In this document: in pieces, positions 1 through 11,800 of the stretch
Position numbering within the stretch: the first letter of the stretch is position 1
How the letters are laid out: each line of letters begins with the position of its first letter
Assembly: GCA_026936325.1 (NCBI GenBank)
Contig: JAPTHN010000018.1
Span: 8,761,658 to 8,825,657 of the forward strand
Length of the DNA stretch: 64,000 bases
Direction: 5' to 3'
From: Platynereis dumerilii
Taxonomy: Eukaryota > Annelida > Polychaeta > Phyllodocida > Nereididae
Made by a program: the position numbers and the translations under genes
Notes under the pieces: model-generated
Database searches by the model: none
What the model was told of the DNA's origin: nothing
Seen by the model: only the letters and a program-made list of their open reading frames with translations

Positions 1-695
1 TTATCATTCAAGCCATGTAGATTCAGGTGCAATATTGAATTGCATTGTTCATTGATGGAGATTTACCAAAACATTGTTCCCTGACTTACAAGCAGTTTCT
101 TGTCAATTCAGAAAATCACAGTTCCCACCTTGAGATTCAGGATGTTACATTTGAACCTAAGAAAGCCACAACAGCGTTTAATTCTTTTAGATTACACCAT
201 AGGCCTACACAATGCATACTGAATAGACATACAACTGGTTCTATATGTAGATATTCAGATATTTAGCTGCATGGAATTAGTCTGATAAATGTTGTGGCTA
301 TTCCTGCCTCAAGACCACAGCCAATGAGATAACTGAGTTGGTGCACAGCCCAGCCCAGGCCAGCTGGTATTAGGCCTTAAGGGGATACGCTGGTCTACTC
401 CCAAAGGGGTAAAATGATGTTATGTCATTTGCATATATAAGATCTTGCTTCCACCTATATACTTGTCTACAAGCCATAAGTGAAACCAGCTACCAAGAGT
501 GGAGTAAGTAGCAGGGGATATGTAGGAGTGGCTTAATTATAGGAATCAATGACTGTTACTTAAGAGTATACTATTTCCCCCACTTGTTACACTGAGCAAC
601 ATCAAACATCAAGAACGGACTGAGACATTTCTCAAGTCCATATTTCACCTGGAAGCCACTCACAGGTTTTAACATAATGTGTATTCTATAAGAGT
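1..695. other. Unannotated non-coding sequence
   Basis: I see no convincing exon, RNA gene or repeat here. Short open frames exist on both strands but lack splice context, repeats or recognisable motifs. The stretch may be an intron or intergenic DNA upstream of the gene whose last exons lie at 3119-3819. Confidence 0.4.
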
Positions 696-1080
696 TATAG
701 ATGGACATCGTTTGCCAAGTTCGATACGATACGTATCGTCGATACTTTTTTCGGTTTTCAGTTCGTATCGCGATCCGCAAATTCAGCCAGATCCGGAAAT
801 TAGTGAGTTTTCGGCAAAATACGCTAGGGAAATCCGTATTTTTGGTCCAGAAATTCACCAGTCCACTGTGGGCTGCAACCAGGGCAATGGTCCGGTAATG
901 TTTTGCTCGCGATTACCATTTCTTCGCTTAATAAAGTCATTTTTGACCATTTTTCATGGAAATTAAGCATGTAGAGGGTAGGAATAGATCAAACCGAAAG
1001 TTTATTTCATCGATTTCGGCTATCAAACAGGCAGAAAGAACCGGTACGGTCGATATACCGTGAACCGGTGTCCATCCCTA
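696..1080. mobile_element. hAT-type MITE, 385 bp, perfect 8-bp target duplication
   Basis: The block starts TATAGATGGACATCG and ends with the complement of TAGGGATGGACACCG, so about 12 of the 15 terminal bases pair. It is flanked on both sides by ATAAGAGT (688-695 and 1081-1088). An 8-bp duplication and a TAGGGATG-like end are typical of non-autonomous hAT elements. No transposase frame lies inside. The interior is rich in GATAC/GTATC palindromes around 721-750 and in CGGT motifs near the right end. The superfamily is inferred; the boundaries are read directly. Confidence 0.8.
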
Positions 1081-1565
1081 ATAAGAGTAGAAGCTTCCTC
1101 TTCTCAGTGCTAATATTAACAAAACTTGTCAGTTCAGAAAACAATGCAGGGGAAAGCTAAATTGTAGGCAGCAGCTTTTGACCTCCGGGACCCTAGTTCG
1201 GATTCCTGACCTGGACCACCCATGTATTGTTAGACAAGAGTTTTGCAACATGACAAAAGAACAGCTCTTACCTCTCAACCAGCCTCAATGTCTCACTAGA
1301 CCTACCCCATGCACAAATACTGGTTGTTAGGCCCTTTAACTCACTTAACCATTGCTTCATATACAATACATAGAAACAGAACCTGAGCAGTAACACCACC
1401 AGCTGACTTCCTTCTGTGAGTCATTACTGATGACAACCAAATTTGTCACAACTTTAAGTAAAAGAAGGACACATTCCCCTTACAATACACCTCAATAATG
1501 ACAATATCCTCTATCTATACAAAGAGAATGTCAGGTGCTATAAACAAACTGTATGATCAATAAGT
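1081..1565. other. Unannotated non-coding sequence
   Basis: Nothing recognisable apart from the direct repeat closing the MITE to the left. Confidence 0.4.
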
Positions 1566-1812
1566 ACTCTTACACACAGAAAAAAACTTGGTTTTTTGGG
1601 GTTTTCTACATAATCATTTGAATGTATAAACAATCAAATGGATAAAATGGGTTAATTATGGTTTGTTAAAAAATCAAATGAATCATTTGAAAACCAGTTT
1701 GGTTAACACTGGTTTATTGGGGTTTTATAAAATAACCACTTGTATATTTACAAAACCAGTAACGATTAAAATGGTTTTATTGCAAACCAAATGAATACTT
1801 AAAACACCATGT
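1566..1812. repeat. TGGTTT/AAACCA-rich block, possible left end of a transposon
   Basis: Short, degenerate, alternating GGTTTT and AAAACCA motifs fill this stretch, which opens with TACACACAGAAAAAAA. A block of the same style at about 4290-4797 ends with the near complement, TTTTTTTCTGAGTGTGTA. They may be the two ends of one 3.2-kb element enclosing the exons at 3119-3819, or two independent MITE remnants of the type that is complete at 14141-14327. No clean target-site duplication was found. Confidence 0.4.
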
Positions 1813-2555
1813 GCCCAGGTTCACTTATCTTTAACATGTTCACAGCTTCACATTTAAGGATATCAACACTTAATCTGGCATGTCTGTGTTTGACATTGTT
1901 ACAGCTTGTTTAAGGCTAATCACAAGGTAATTTTGTCAGATCTGAGACACAATTATATACCTTTTGTGAGAGTCAGTTGGATGGTGCAGTGACCAGGTCT
2001 AAATGATTTGTTCATTGAACATATTAAATGAAGAGGCAAGCACATCGTGGTTTATCATCAGTTCCAAGGTAGGAATTTTATGATTAATTTTCTTTTAATT
2101 TATGAGCTGCATGGGAACATTCGCTAACATTTATTAGACAAAAAGGTCACTCTATTTTATGTATATATTATAGGTCTTTGTTCTGAGAGTGTGCACATTT
2201 TTAAAAACCCGTTAGTTGCTGGTGATCAATTATCTTATTTATATTATATTAATTATGAAGTGAGGATTATATGGTTTTTGATCATCTTCCAGAAATCACA
2301 ATGGAAACAATTTTCATAATTGTCATTTAAAGCTACAAGTTGATCTCTTAGGTTACAGTTTGTGATGTGTACTGTACATGATGTTGTTTAATCATGTATT
2401 TCATTGGTCAATGCTTCATATTTATAGTCTATCATACAAGACTCAAGATTTTTAAGCAAAAAGGTATTCACTATTCACCTTTGAATATGGATAACTTAAA
2501 TAGGACATTCTGTGTAATTTGATACATAATATTGCTCTTATATAACCACCTGAAA
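1813..2555. other. Unannotated non-coding sequence
   Basis: No exon recognised. A possible splice donor (CAAGGTAGGA) near 2068 has no convincing open frame before it. Confidence 0.35.
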
Positions 2556-2859
2556 GAGTTCCTCCATGGCCTAATGGTTAAGAGTGCTTGTTTGCACAAC
2601 CACTGGCTCTGAGGGCGTGGGTTCGAATCCTACCCCGGAACTCAATTTAGTCCGAGCCCATGGGACATTAAATGGAGGCGGGTTTTATCCAGTGTTCTAT
2701 GCTGGGGCAACTGAAAGACCCTGGGCATCCCTGAATTAATAGGGTATGTACCAGACTCACAGTCTTCTCATCTCATCATCATACGGCGATCGCCTGCCTC
2801 GATATAGCCCACTAAGGTGCTGCAGAGGCGTAAAACATAAACAAACAAACAAACAAACA
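2556..2859 (+). mobile_element. tRNA-derived SINE, family 1, full-length copy
   Basis: The head holds an RNA polymerase III A box (TGGCCTAATGG) and a perfect B box (GGTTCGAATCC) spaced as in a tRNA with a long variable arm. A non-tRNA body follows (GGGACATTAAATGGAGGCGG is diagnostic), then an (AAAC)n tail. A 16-bp target duplication, ATATAACCACCTGAAA, flanks it at 2540-2555 and 2860-2875. The same family occurs inverted at 37994-38234. It is not a functional tRNA: no acceptor-stem closure, and SINE body and tail are present. Mobility would depend on a partner LINE. Confidence 0.9.
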
Positions 2860-3118
2860 ATATAACCACCTGAAAAAAGATCGGGTATATGACAGCAAAG
2901 CTTCAGCAATATAAATGATTATTAGTATAGGCTATTTTCCAAGGTTGCTTATGGCACATAGTAAGAATTTCATTCCTTTCCCTACAGGGAGTCATCAGCT
3001 GATGTCACAGAAATTGTCTTGACATCTGTCTGATGTCAGGTTATTTTAATACATAGTAAGAATTGTATTCCCTTGTTTCAATAGAGTGTGCCTAACTATT
3101 AAATTATTTCTGTTTCAG

Positions 3119-3819
3119 CTTTTACGTGAATTTAAGCTCATCCAACCAGTGGAACTGGATGAGCTTATCACCAGAACAGCTCTGGATAGGTCTCAGGAAT
3201 CATCCCTGAAAAAAACTCTTCTGAGACCCGGATTGGTGATGCCCTTGAGGCAGACAAGTGAAAAGGTGGGTCTCTGTTTCTGTTTCTGTGCACTGTTTAA
3301 TGTTATCTTTCTCTTAACCCTTAAATGAAGGGCATCACATGTCACAAATTCTTTGTTAAGCTTTTTGAAGTAGCTGGCAAAGATGCACATATCATTATGA
3401 GCAAATGACAGCTGTTTTGTGTTTGAGCTCTCTTTCCTAGCTTTTTAGAGATTATAATGAAACCAATGGATTGACTGCCATAAAATAAGCCATAAAATTG
3501 AGTCAATTTTAAATCAAACTACTGTATATGGCCAAAATTATGAAATGTTATGAAGAGTGTTTCAGAATCAGACAAGAAGTTAAAACTCATTGTTTCAATC
3601 TGTTCATGAAACCAGTGCAATAGACACTGCGTAATATTATGCTTATGAACTTATGAAAAGTAACATGGTTATTCCGTGTATTTTCAGGAAGCCAAGTGCT
3701 CAACAGCAAACCTTGAAGAATTGTGGTCCATCTCAAAGCCCATTGGACACACGTCAGCGACCATCAGCATTCCAGATGATAACAGTGTGTGCCTTTTCCC
3801 TCGTTCTTTCTTGCGTTAA
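3119..3819 (+). CDS. Last two coding exons of an unrecognised gene (3119-3265 and 3688-3819)
   Basis: Exon 1 (147 bp, 49 codons) follows a polypyrimidine acceptor (TTCTGTTTCAG) and ends at donor AAAAG|GTGGGT. Exon 2 (43 codons plus TAA at 3817-3819) follows acceptor TGTATTTTCAG. Both junctions are phase 0, so the frame runs straight across a 422-bp intron. The 92 residues begin LLREFKLIQPVELDELITR and end CLFPRSFLR. They are mixed charged/hydrophobic, with no domain, signal or membrane segment that I recognise. The 3' UTR ends at a cluster of polyadenylation signals at 4119-4142, so this is a real 3' gene end. Upstream exons were not found; they may lie before this window. An alternative is that these exons belong to a transposon whose possible ends lie at 1566 and 4797. 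Confidence 0.6.
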
Positions 3820-4118
3820 TGCTTATTACCGGGTGTACGACATCCAGTGTTCACCAACATTTAGAAGAACATTTTCATGTTTATGGACTATTACATTGCA
3901 TTCTTCATGGACTACTACATCAACAAATGTACCATATCAGCATGAGTATTTCTAAATATGAAAATATGTATTTCATTTGTTTTTTATGTGTTTTGTGGTT
4001 TCCTGGTGTTTATATTTGAAAATTTGAATAATAGTTATACACTTGTTAATTCTTCCTACATTTATACATATATTTTTATGCATGCTAATTTCATTTTCTT
4101 CTTGTTTGAAGTTCTGTA

Positions 4119-4142
4119 AATAAATATATATGAATAAATAAA
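4119..4142 (+). terminator. Polyadenylation signal cluster
   Basis: Three AATAAA hexamers (4119-4124, 4133-4138, 4137-4142) lie about 300 bp after the stop codon at 3817-3819, in AT-rich sequence. They would end the transcript of the gene ending there. Confidence 0.65.
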
Positions 4143-4289
4143 GTCAAATGCCTTTCTATTCTCTTTCTGCTTGGATGTATTTTACCCGTGTGCTCAAAAT
4201 ATACAAAAAAGGAAAGATGAAATTTGTCAATAAACAAGATTTTTTTTTTGTACGCAACACCAATGGTGAGGTAAAAAAATCGTACCTGG

Positions 4290-4797
4290 ATATTTGAAAA
4301 TCTTCTGGTTTTCCAGCAAACCAGCTAACTTTTTATTTAAATTCTTTATATGGTTATGAAAGCCCTATGGGAATGATGAGACTATCCAATTGATTACTAG
4401 AAAAACCCATTTGGGTTTCATATATGCTCCATGATGGAATAATGTAAATCCAGTTATGGATATTTGTAAAACCTAAAAAGGGTGAATATTTACTTCACTT
4501 GGTTTCTATAAAAACCGAAGATGAATATGTAAGAAACCAACTAATGAAATACTTGATTATTCTATAAACCACTAATGGTTTAATAAACAACCAGAATATT
4601 GGTGTTGAACAGTCCTTCATAGGTTTCTTCATAAACCACTAAAGGTTTTATATTATTCCAAGGTGGATTTTTAGATGGTGGTTTTTTAAACATCCACATC
4701 AAGAGGGTTTTTTAAAAAACCAGAAGTGGTTTTATACTGGTGACAAGCCAAAAAACCACATATGGATGTTTGTGTAACCTTTTTTTCTGAGTGTGTA
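4290..4797. repeat. AAACCA/TGGTTT-rich block, possible right end of a transposon
   Basis: Same composition and motif style as 1566-1812: repeated AAACCA, GGTTTTATA and TTAAAAAACCAG. It ends at TTTTTTTCTGAGTG, the complement of a CACTCAGAAAAAAA terminus. That terminus resembles the CACTCTAAAAAA end of the complete foldback MITE at 14141-14327. Confidence 0.45.
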
Positions 4798-5149
4798 GAA
4801 GTACAGCACCGACCATGCTGCACATGCTTTGTTATTGGAATAGACATGATTAATACGTTTGGCAGATTGGGGGAAAAAACTTTTAAATTGTATTTTTATG
4901 TTTCCTTTACTTGGTGCCAAGTTGGTGGTCCTGTGTGGTTTTAAATTAATATCAGAAATAAGTTAACTTGCAAGAATGCTTACTGCACGTCTCCCACCTC
5001 AATATTTCACTGGCGAATTTGAAGCAGAAATATTCACTTCTCAGGCTAAATATACACATGTGCCTGTTGCTCGTGCTGAGTAGAGTTCATTCATATGCAA
5101 TAACGAGCTGTACGACAAATGGTCGAGCCACAACGAAGGTGTTTCTAAG

Positions 5150-5272
5150 ACACGTTGAAACAACTTCAAACCTCTCAGAGACTGAGCACTGAAGTGCTAT
5201 GCACAAGAAAATGGCGGCGCAAAATGTGCCACGCCCACCCAGTGCTCGTCAATAGACGGATATTAATAAAAG
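5150..5272 (+). promoter_or_regulatory. Candidate promoter and 5' untranslated exon with a YY1-type motif
   Basis: A locally GC-richer patch holds AAAATGGCGGC (5208-5218), a match to the YY1 consensus AANATGGCGGC often found just downstream of metazoan transcription starts, and CCACGCCC (5229-5236), a KLF/Sp-type site. A possible donor AAAG|GTAATA lies at 5272/5273. This could be exon 1 of the gene whose coding starts at 6582. The ATG inside the YY1 motif would open a 14-codon upstream frame ending at 5255. No transcript evidence is available. Confidence 0.35.
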
Positions 5273-5974
5273 GTAATAAATCTATCAATATTGAATTTAA
5301 CTAAAAAAAGACAAAATTGGCAGAATGTACGATGTTATAACTGAGAAATACATATAAAATAAACCCTTGTAATCGTTTGGTTGGGCCTGGAGGCTCGTGA
5401 CTCACATCGGATGGATATCACTGCATTACCGTCCTATGCATAGCATGGCCGGTAATTATGGAGCTGGCTCTATATGATATTGCACAAGTAATTTGTCAGT
5501 GTGTAGGATGTCAGAGGATAAATATTATTCTTTGTGCATAGCCTGATATCAAATTATCAAAAGGGAAGATGTATTGATCCTATCCAGGGTGCTTTAATAT
5601 TTAATGGAAGTTAGTATTTGGCAAGAGAATTGGTTAGGTTGCAACCAAAATAAAAGGGAAAATTGTTGATTAACCCTCATGGTTGTCTTTGGTTTGGTAA
5701 TAACAGAAGCTTTACATTGAATTTGAAAAGTGTGAATTTGACGCTCATTAAGTATTGACAATAAATGTTACCTCAGGCAAACCTTTCCCACCTGATTGCA
5801 GACTGGAGATAAGCACATAACCATTGCATCATCTCATTTCGGGAAGATGGAAGATGCGCAGTAATGTTGTGCTGATTGCCAAATCTAATTTAGGTGTATC
5901 ATCAGTCACCTTCCTCTCTTTGCAGTTGTTTTGTCTTTCTCTATTTCTATTTGTAAAATCTGGCAAATTTCATT
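5273..5974. other. Probable intron, nothing recognised
   Basis: Lies between the candidate 5' exon and the microsatellite. No exon or repeat was recognised. Confidence 0.35.
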
Positions 5975-6030
5975 CAGCTTCTATCTAGATCTATCTGTCT
6001 ATCTTTCTCGCTGTCTGTCTGTCTATCTTA

Positions 6031-6078
<48 letters not shown>

Positions 6079-6222
6079 TTATCTATTTATCTATTTATCT
6101 ATCTGTCTTGTCTATATTATCTTTTTTGTCTGTCTAATCATGTAATCTATCTATCTAAATCTATCTGATCTATGCTATCTGTCTAGTTTATCTAATCTAT
6201 AGATCAATCTGTCTATCTGTTC
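5975..6222. repeat. TCTA/TCTG microsatellite
   Basis: A pure (TCTA)n core at about 6030-6076 is flanked by interrupted TCTG, TTTA and TCTA tetramers. Confidence 0.9.
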
Positions 6223-6581
6223 AACCATTATTTCAATTGTCTTACTGTTTAACTCATTGCCAACCATTTGACACGTAAATTGTTTTCATTTATGCATTAT
6301 TATAATCCCCCGCCTTCTGTCGCTTGTTTGTTGATTGTATTTTCAATGCTTCATGTCGTTGACAATGACTACTTGAAATTCATAGCTTAGAATGTTGACA
6401 GCATATTTAACAAGCCACTATCTGCGAACAAAGAAAAATCTACTCGTCTTCTTTTCTTTTCCAGGAAGTTTTAAGGAGTGAGTGAGCACTTCAGTGGGAC
6501 CCCCTGGGAATACCAAGGAGCCTGTTTGCATAAGAAAGAGCTTGGGTGTTAAGTTTTTGTTCTCAAACAGTTTTCTTCACC

Positions 6582-7856
6582 ATGCTGAATTTTGATGACA
6601 GTGAAAACTTTCTACGCGAGCACGGAGATTACTTTACTACCCATTATTACGAGAGTGCGGTTTCGCCCTGTGGTTCGGCATACAGCGGAAGCCCCCTCTC
6701 CAGTGAATGTGGTTCTAGTATCGAAAGTGGATTAAATGGCATTACAGATCAAGAATCAGTGCCCCAAAGTGCACCATGCAGTCCTCACAAAGTGATGACG
6801 TCACTCAAAAGAGCCTCACTGCCAAATCTGACGTCACAAGGGTCTTCCACAGATGTTTGTTGTGATTCAAAAGCTTCCATAAGGTTGGCTAGCATGGCAT
6901 CCAAAATGGCGGGTTTTAAAAGGAGTAAAGAGGAAGTAAATTCATGTTCTGAGGAAGTGAAAGGCATTGCTGAGTCTAGCTTCACCTCTTGCGTGAAAAG
7001 GAACACGAGGGAATCATGGGAAGGTGCCAAAAGGACGTCACGTGACCAGTCAGCTGTTCTCGAGGGAAATGGCAGCATTGAAGCGACTCTCGGTGATAAA
7101 GTCGGGTGTCAAACATGGATGTGTCATGCCACTGACACTCCTAAGCCCGCTGAGTTGGTCCTTAGTGTCAAAAACCACTTAGCAGCAGGCAACATTCAAA
7201 CTGCCCTGTTACAAACCGAGTTGCCATTGATTGAGGGCGAAAAGGTCGTTGCTAAATACCCCCAATCCGAGTCATCTGACATGTTTGCTCAGCGTGAAGG
7301 AAACTGCCAAGATGAAGTAGAAGGAGCTAAAATCGTCACAATATCACAGACCGTAAATGGATACCTTGGAAATGGATATAAACAACCCCGCCCTATTTCT
7401 CTTGTGGATAAAAATGGTAGGAAAATAGTGTTTGAAAAATCAAAGAAGCGCAAAAATGTGCCCCGCAAACCTATTGGAAATATGGGTGATGATAAACCCG
7501 ATAAGTTGCTTAACCCTATTGGTGCACCTCAATCGTGTGAATATGACCCAATTTCTGGCAGCGTTGATCTCAGGAATCCCAAATGTGGATTACCAATGGA
7601 TGCTCATTCAGAGGCCCTGGAGTTAAGCAATACCACTAAACCTCTGACACATACGACCATGGAGTTAACCGATAATACCCCGTCAGGACCTCTATGTCAA
7701 GAGGTGCTTCCGTTTCCTCCCAGAGGGGCCTCGAGCCTCGTTCCTGACTATGGAACGCTTACCCCATCTGGTGGGCTTCAAGATAACAGACCACTGAGAC
7801 CACGTGACCTGTCATCAAGACAATGTGATAGCAATTCAGGGCGACAAAAACTTGGG
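6582..7856 (+). CDS. Large first coding exon of an unrecognised, serine-rich, probably nuclear protein (425 codons)
   Basis: The exon starts at acceptor TTTTCTTTTCCAG (AG at 6463-6464), has a 117-bp 5' UTR with an in-frame TAA at 6531, then ATG at 6582 in a good context (A at -3). It stays open for 425 codons to donor GGG|GTAAGT at 7857, phase 0. The product starts MLNFDDSENFLREHGDYF. Residues 28-95 are Ser/Pro/Cys-rich; KRASLPNL near 76-83 resembles a phosphorylation or 14-3-3 type site. KSKKRKNVPRKP (286-297) is a strong candidate nuclear localisation signal, preceded by PRPISLVDKNGRKIVFEK. The rest looks disordered. No folded domain, signal peptide or membrane segment is seen, so the functional domain is probably in later exons, none of which I found. 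A disordered N-terminus of a transcription or chromatin regulator would fit, but that is inference. Confidence 0.8.
6796..6836. promoter_or_regulatory. Two exonic TGACGTCA (CRE-type) palindromes
   Basis: Perfect TGACGTCA sites at 6796-6803 and 6829-6836, 33 bp apart, inside the coding exon about 220-250 bp after the start codon. TGACGTCA is the consensus cAMP response element bound by CREB/ATF factors. They could be intragenic promoter elements or chance codon choice (Thr-Ser codons). Confidence 0.3.
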
Positions 7857-8029
7857 GTAAGTGGCATTTCTTATGAATAAAGCCTTCTTGCCATTTCCTA
7901 GATACTGAATGATGTATATACTAATACTATTATGGAGGTTTTCCATGTGTTTTACTCATTGTTCAAGCAGTTTTTATTCCAATGTTTTACTGAATAAGCA
8001 AGAACAAGAAATTGTAGAACAATTGTTCA
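7857..8029 (+). other. Start of intron after the large coding exon
   Basis: Begins with the donor GTAAGT. It leads directly into the repeat-filled region; no further exon of the gene is recognised in the window. Confidence 0.5.
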
Positions 8030-8875
8030 TTTTAAATGTTTGTTTTAAAGTGTACAATCACAGATAAAATATCGATAGAAAAACATCCCTGTTCAAAGTG
8101 ATATCGGCGCGTCACGGCTTCTTGTTTGATGGAGATACACATTTTGAGTGTATTTGCAGCTCTCTAGGTACAATGGTTGTTGAGATAAAGCTCGAAAATC
8201 CCCAAGATTGCCACTTTTTTAGGTAAAATCAAAAGTAGGGGTGAACCGGCGTGAGGACATCTTCAATTGGCCTGAAATTTCACAGGAAGTCTTCTGGCCT
8301 CCATTCACAACTTTTGGGAAGGTTGGGCTCTGATCGGTTAACTTTTTCAAATTTGGTACGGCCTAGTATCCAATGATATTTCAAAGTGGTTCCCTTATAT
8401 TAGAGTACATATAGTGTAGTTGCCTGTGTTCCAAAGAGTGCATTGCATTGATACTTGACTTGTACAGCAGGTTTTGATATAACACGGTGATGCTTTGAAA
8501 GAATTAACAGGTTTCAATGCTGTGCTGACATTACATTTAACTGTGTAACTAGTTTTATCAACATTTCCAAAATTGTTAATCTTAAAAGCCAAGAATTTGC
8601 AATTATGTTGGAAGAAAATTTCCTCGCCTGTCCAATTTAATGGTTGCAGTAAATTTATAGACAATTCCGAAGCCCAATTTAAGATAATCATTACTCCCTT
8701 TCCAGATAAAATTTGAGGCTGCTTAATGCAAGGAGAGGATTTTTTTTTGGAACCCTTGAATATTTCGACATGCTGCGGATGTGTTAAGAACATGAGATTT
8801 TAATTTGAGACGCCCTTAATTTATAGAACCAATTAAGTTTTCATAATTATTGGCTGACCATTTTATCCCTTTCAG
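8030..8875. repeat. Long degenerate repeat unit, copy 1, left part
   Basis: Shares with 13.0-14.4, 16.3-17.3 and 52.7-53.5 kb an ordered series of landmarks: AAGTGTACAATCACAG, CAATGATATTTCAAAGTGGT, AACATTTCCAAAATTGTT, CTCGCCTGTCCAATTTAA, and ATGCTGCGGATGTGTTAAG near its end. The unit is cut at about 8875 by a LINE and resumes at 12526: both the break point (CCTTTCA) and the resumption (ATCAATTGATCATTGATGA) are contiguous in the uncut copy at about 14430. Confidence 0.75.
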
Positions 8876-11800
8876 TTTAAGTTTAAGTTTAAGTTTATTT
8901 GACCATAATATATGTGCACATTTATACATTTCATACAATCAACATTAGTGTCTCACACATTTTGTATGGTTGGCTGATGCTGATAGCATATTTGCCATTA
9001 CCAAAATTTAAGAAATTATTAATAATACAATGTATTTGAATATATATATGTTATTGATGTATTTATAATTTAAAAATTGAAATAATTGGGGAAGAGTGAA
9101 CATGACATGAAATTGACTACAGGATATGTGCATTGTCCTTCACTATCATAAAATAATAACAAGACCATGTCTGAGCAACTTACGTTGATAATATTAACGT
9201 TACTAACAGTAATAATGAAATAAATATAATCAAAAAAAAAAAAAAAAAATAATTTTAATAATAATAATAATAATAAAAATAAATAAATGATTAATTGTTA
9301 ATAGAAAATAAATCAAACGACCTATATACATACATTGTGAATATTTATGATAGGTATGATGATGATGAGTAGAGACGAAGTTGGAGAGTGGGATAGGGAA
9401 AAAAAAAAAAAAATGAGTCTGTTATGATAGCATGGAAATGAGATGACAGACAGACCAGGCCATGCTTTGTTAAAAGAGAATAGTTACTAGTCAGCACATT
9501 TGGATGAGATTCACATGCCTTGTTAAAACATAACTCTGTACAGACATATTTCATGATCACAGTTCAAGTAACTTGAAGTTGCAGTTGACCCGATTTCATA
9601 AGACAACCATTCAAAGATTATACCTTCTATGAGAATCACATGCCGAAAAGCACTTTAGGCACTTCTTTTTCATAATTAATGGTTATTTGCGAAAAAAAAA
9701 AAAAAACTATTCATGTTTGAAAGAAATGCATATATATATGCTGGTGAACACCAGAAAGTAACTTATCAAGTTGGAGTATTGTCTCGTAATATCATGACAC
9801 TTTTGAAGTAAAGTAGTACCTTCTTGGACTGCTGTAAATGATGACAAGCCAGGTGGTTAAAGAAAAGGCTATTCTACCAAGAAAAGGCCGTTTTACCAAT
9901 TTTACCAATTGTCATCAACTATATACTTTTTTAACTTTTTCTTGAATGTATGTTGACTGCATTGCCTGACCAAGCAACCAGCTCTGCCATTCCATTCTTT
10001 GGCTCCTAGATATCGAGCGGTTTTTTGATAAAGCACTGTGTGACAGCGTGGCAAGTGCAGTAGGTCATTCTGACGTGTTTCCCTGTTAGTAATATCGCTA
10101 TTCCTAACAAAGAAATCAGAAAATATATCAGGTAAAAGACCTCTCAAAAACTTGAAAGTAAACATAAGAATGCTATATAAGTAAATTTGAGAAAGTTTAA
10201 GTACCTAAAGTTCTTTGAACAATGGGTCTATTGAAGCTCTAAATGAAGATGATTTAATGATTTTGATGGCTTTTTTCTGTAGTCTGAAGAGTGAGCTTAT
10301 GAAAGTACACGAAGCTTTACCCCATACCTCAATGCAATAAATCAAGTGAGGATACACCATACTGTAGTAAAGAGTCTCCAAACACGAACTGCTCAAGCTG
10401 CGTCTTGCTTTATTTATAATTCCTAAGCCCCTGGCTACCTTGCCTTTGATATTAGAGATATGTTTCTCCCAAGACAGTTTCGAGTCAATTGTTACCCCTA
10501 AGAATTTTGAAAATTCTTCCTTGTCAATCTTGGAATCATTTATGGATAATCCTTGAACATTATCTGGAACTCGCCGTCTAGAGCTAAAAACCATGTAGTG
10601 GGTCTTTTTTACGTTTAATGATAACTTATTAGCATTTAACCATTCAACAACTTTCTTAAGTTCAGTGTTCATTGTATCCAAAATATCTTGAAGAAATTTA
10701 CCATTAAGGAAGACATTGGTATCATCAGCAAACAAAATTGGGATTAACACATTTGAGATATTCATGAGGTCATTTATATAAACCAAGAATAATAATGGTC
10801 CCAGAATTGACCCTTGGGGGACACCGCAGTTAATTCCTAATTTGCCTGACTCATTATTACAAAAAGATACAAATTGTTGTCTCCCTTGTAAATAATCCTT
10901 TAGCCAACTGTAAGCGTTACCTCTAATACCATATCTATTGAGCTTATTTAGTAATATTTCATGATTGACTGTGTCAAATGCCTTTTGGAAGTCCAAAAAG
11001 ACACCAACAACTAAATCCCCCTTATCCAAGGCAGATACGATTTTATCTATGAGAATTATCAAAGCCATATTAGTACTGTGGTTCTTTCTGAAGCCAAATT
11101 GGTATTTATATAGAATCTTGTGTTTGTCAATGAAGGAGAGCATACGATTATACATAACACGCTCAAAGATTTTAGAGAACAGTGGTAGGACTGACACAGG
11201 TCGATAATTAGAAATACTCATGGTATCACCAGATTTGTATATGGGTATCACCTTGGCTATTTTCATCTCGTCAGGAAAAAAACCTTGAGATATTGACAAG
11301 TTCAACACATGTACTAGTGGTTGAAGGTATAATTTATAGCTACTTTTTAGGATTTTCGAATGAATTCCATCATTACCAGCACTGGCATTTTTCATAGATT
11401 TAATAATGTTTTCTACTTCCTTGCTGGTAACATCAGATAAAAAAATTGATTCTTGGATGTTATTTTTTATGTACGATAATGGATCAAGAGCTGTAGGGTT
11501 TATCTTTTTGGCTAAATCACTTCCAATGCTCGTAAAATAATGATTGAATTTATCTGCAATTACCCCATTATCACTTTCTTTTTTCCCATTTATGATAAAC
11601 TGATTAGGAGCAGAAGGAGTTTTTTTCTTATTGATGACATCTTTTAGTACAGACCAAAGTTTTTGCAGTTGTGCTTATTTTCTTTTAGAGTTTCCTCATA
11701 GTACTTTCGCTCTGATATTCTCATTAATTTATTCAGTTTGGCTTTATATGATTTATACTTCTCAATATTAGAAACCAATGGATTTTTTAACTGGTGTACA

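Noticed and set aside
45-266. 73-codon frame near the window start
   Set aside because: No acceptor, donor or motif supports it; length is within chance for this base composition.
2563-2650. Functional tRNA gene
   Set aside because: A and B boxes are present but a SINE body, an AAAC tail and target duplications follow, and a second copy exists. It is a tRNA-derived SINE.
2959-3050. Additional coding exon after the acceptor-like CCCTACAG at about 2988
   Set aside because: All three frames meet a stop within 60 bp before a usable donor.
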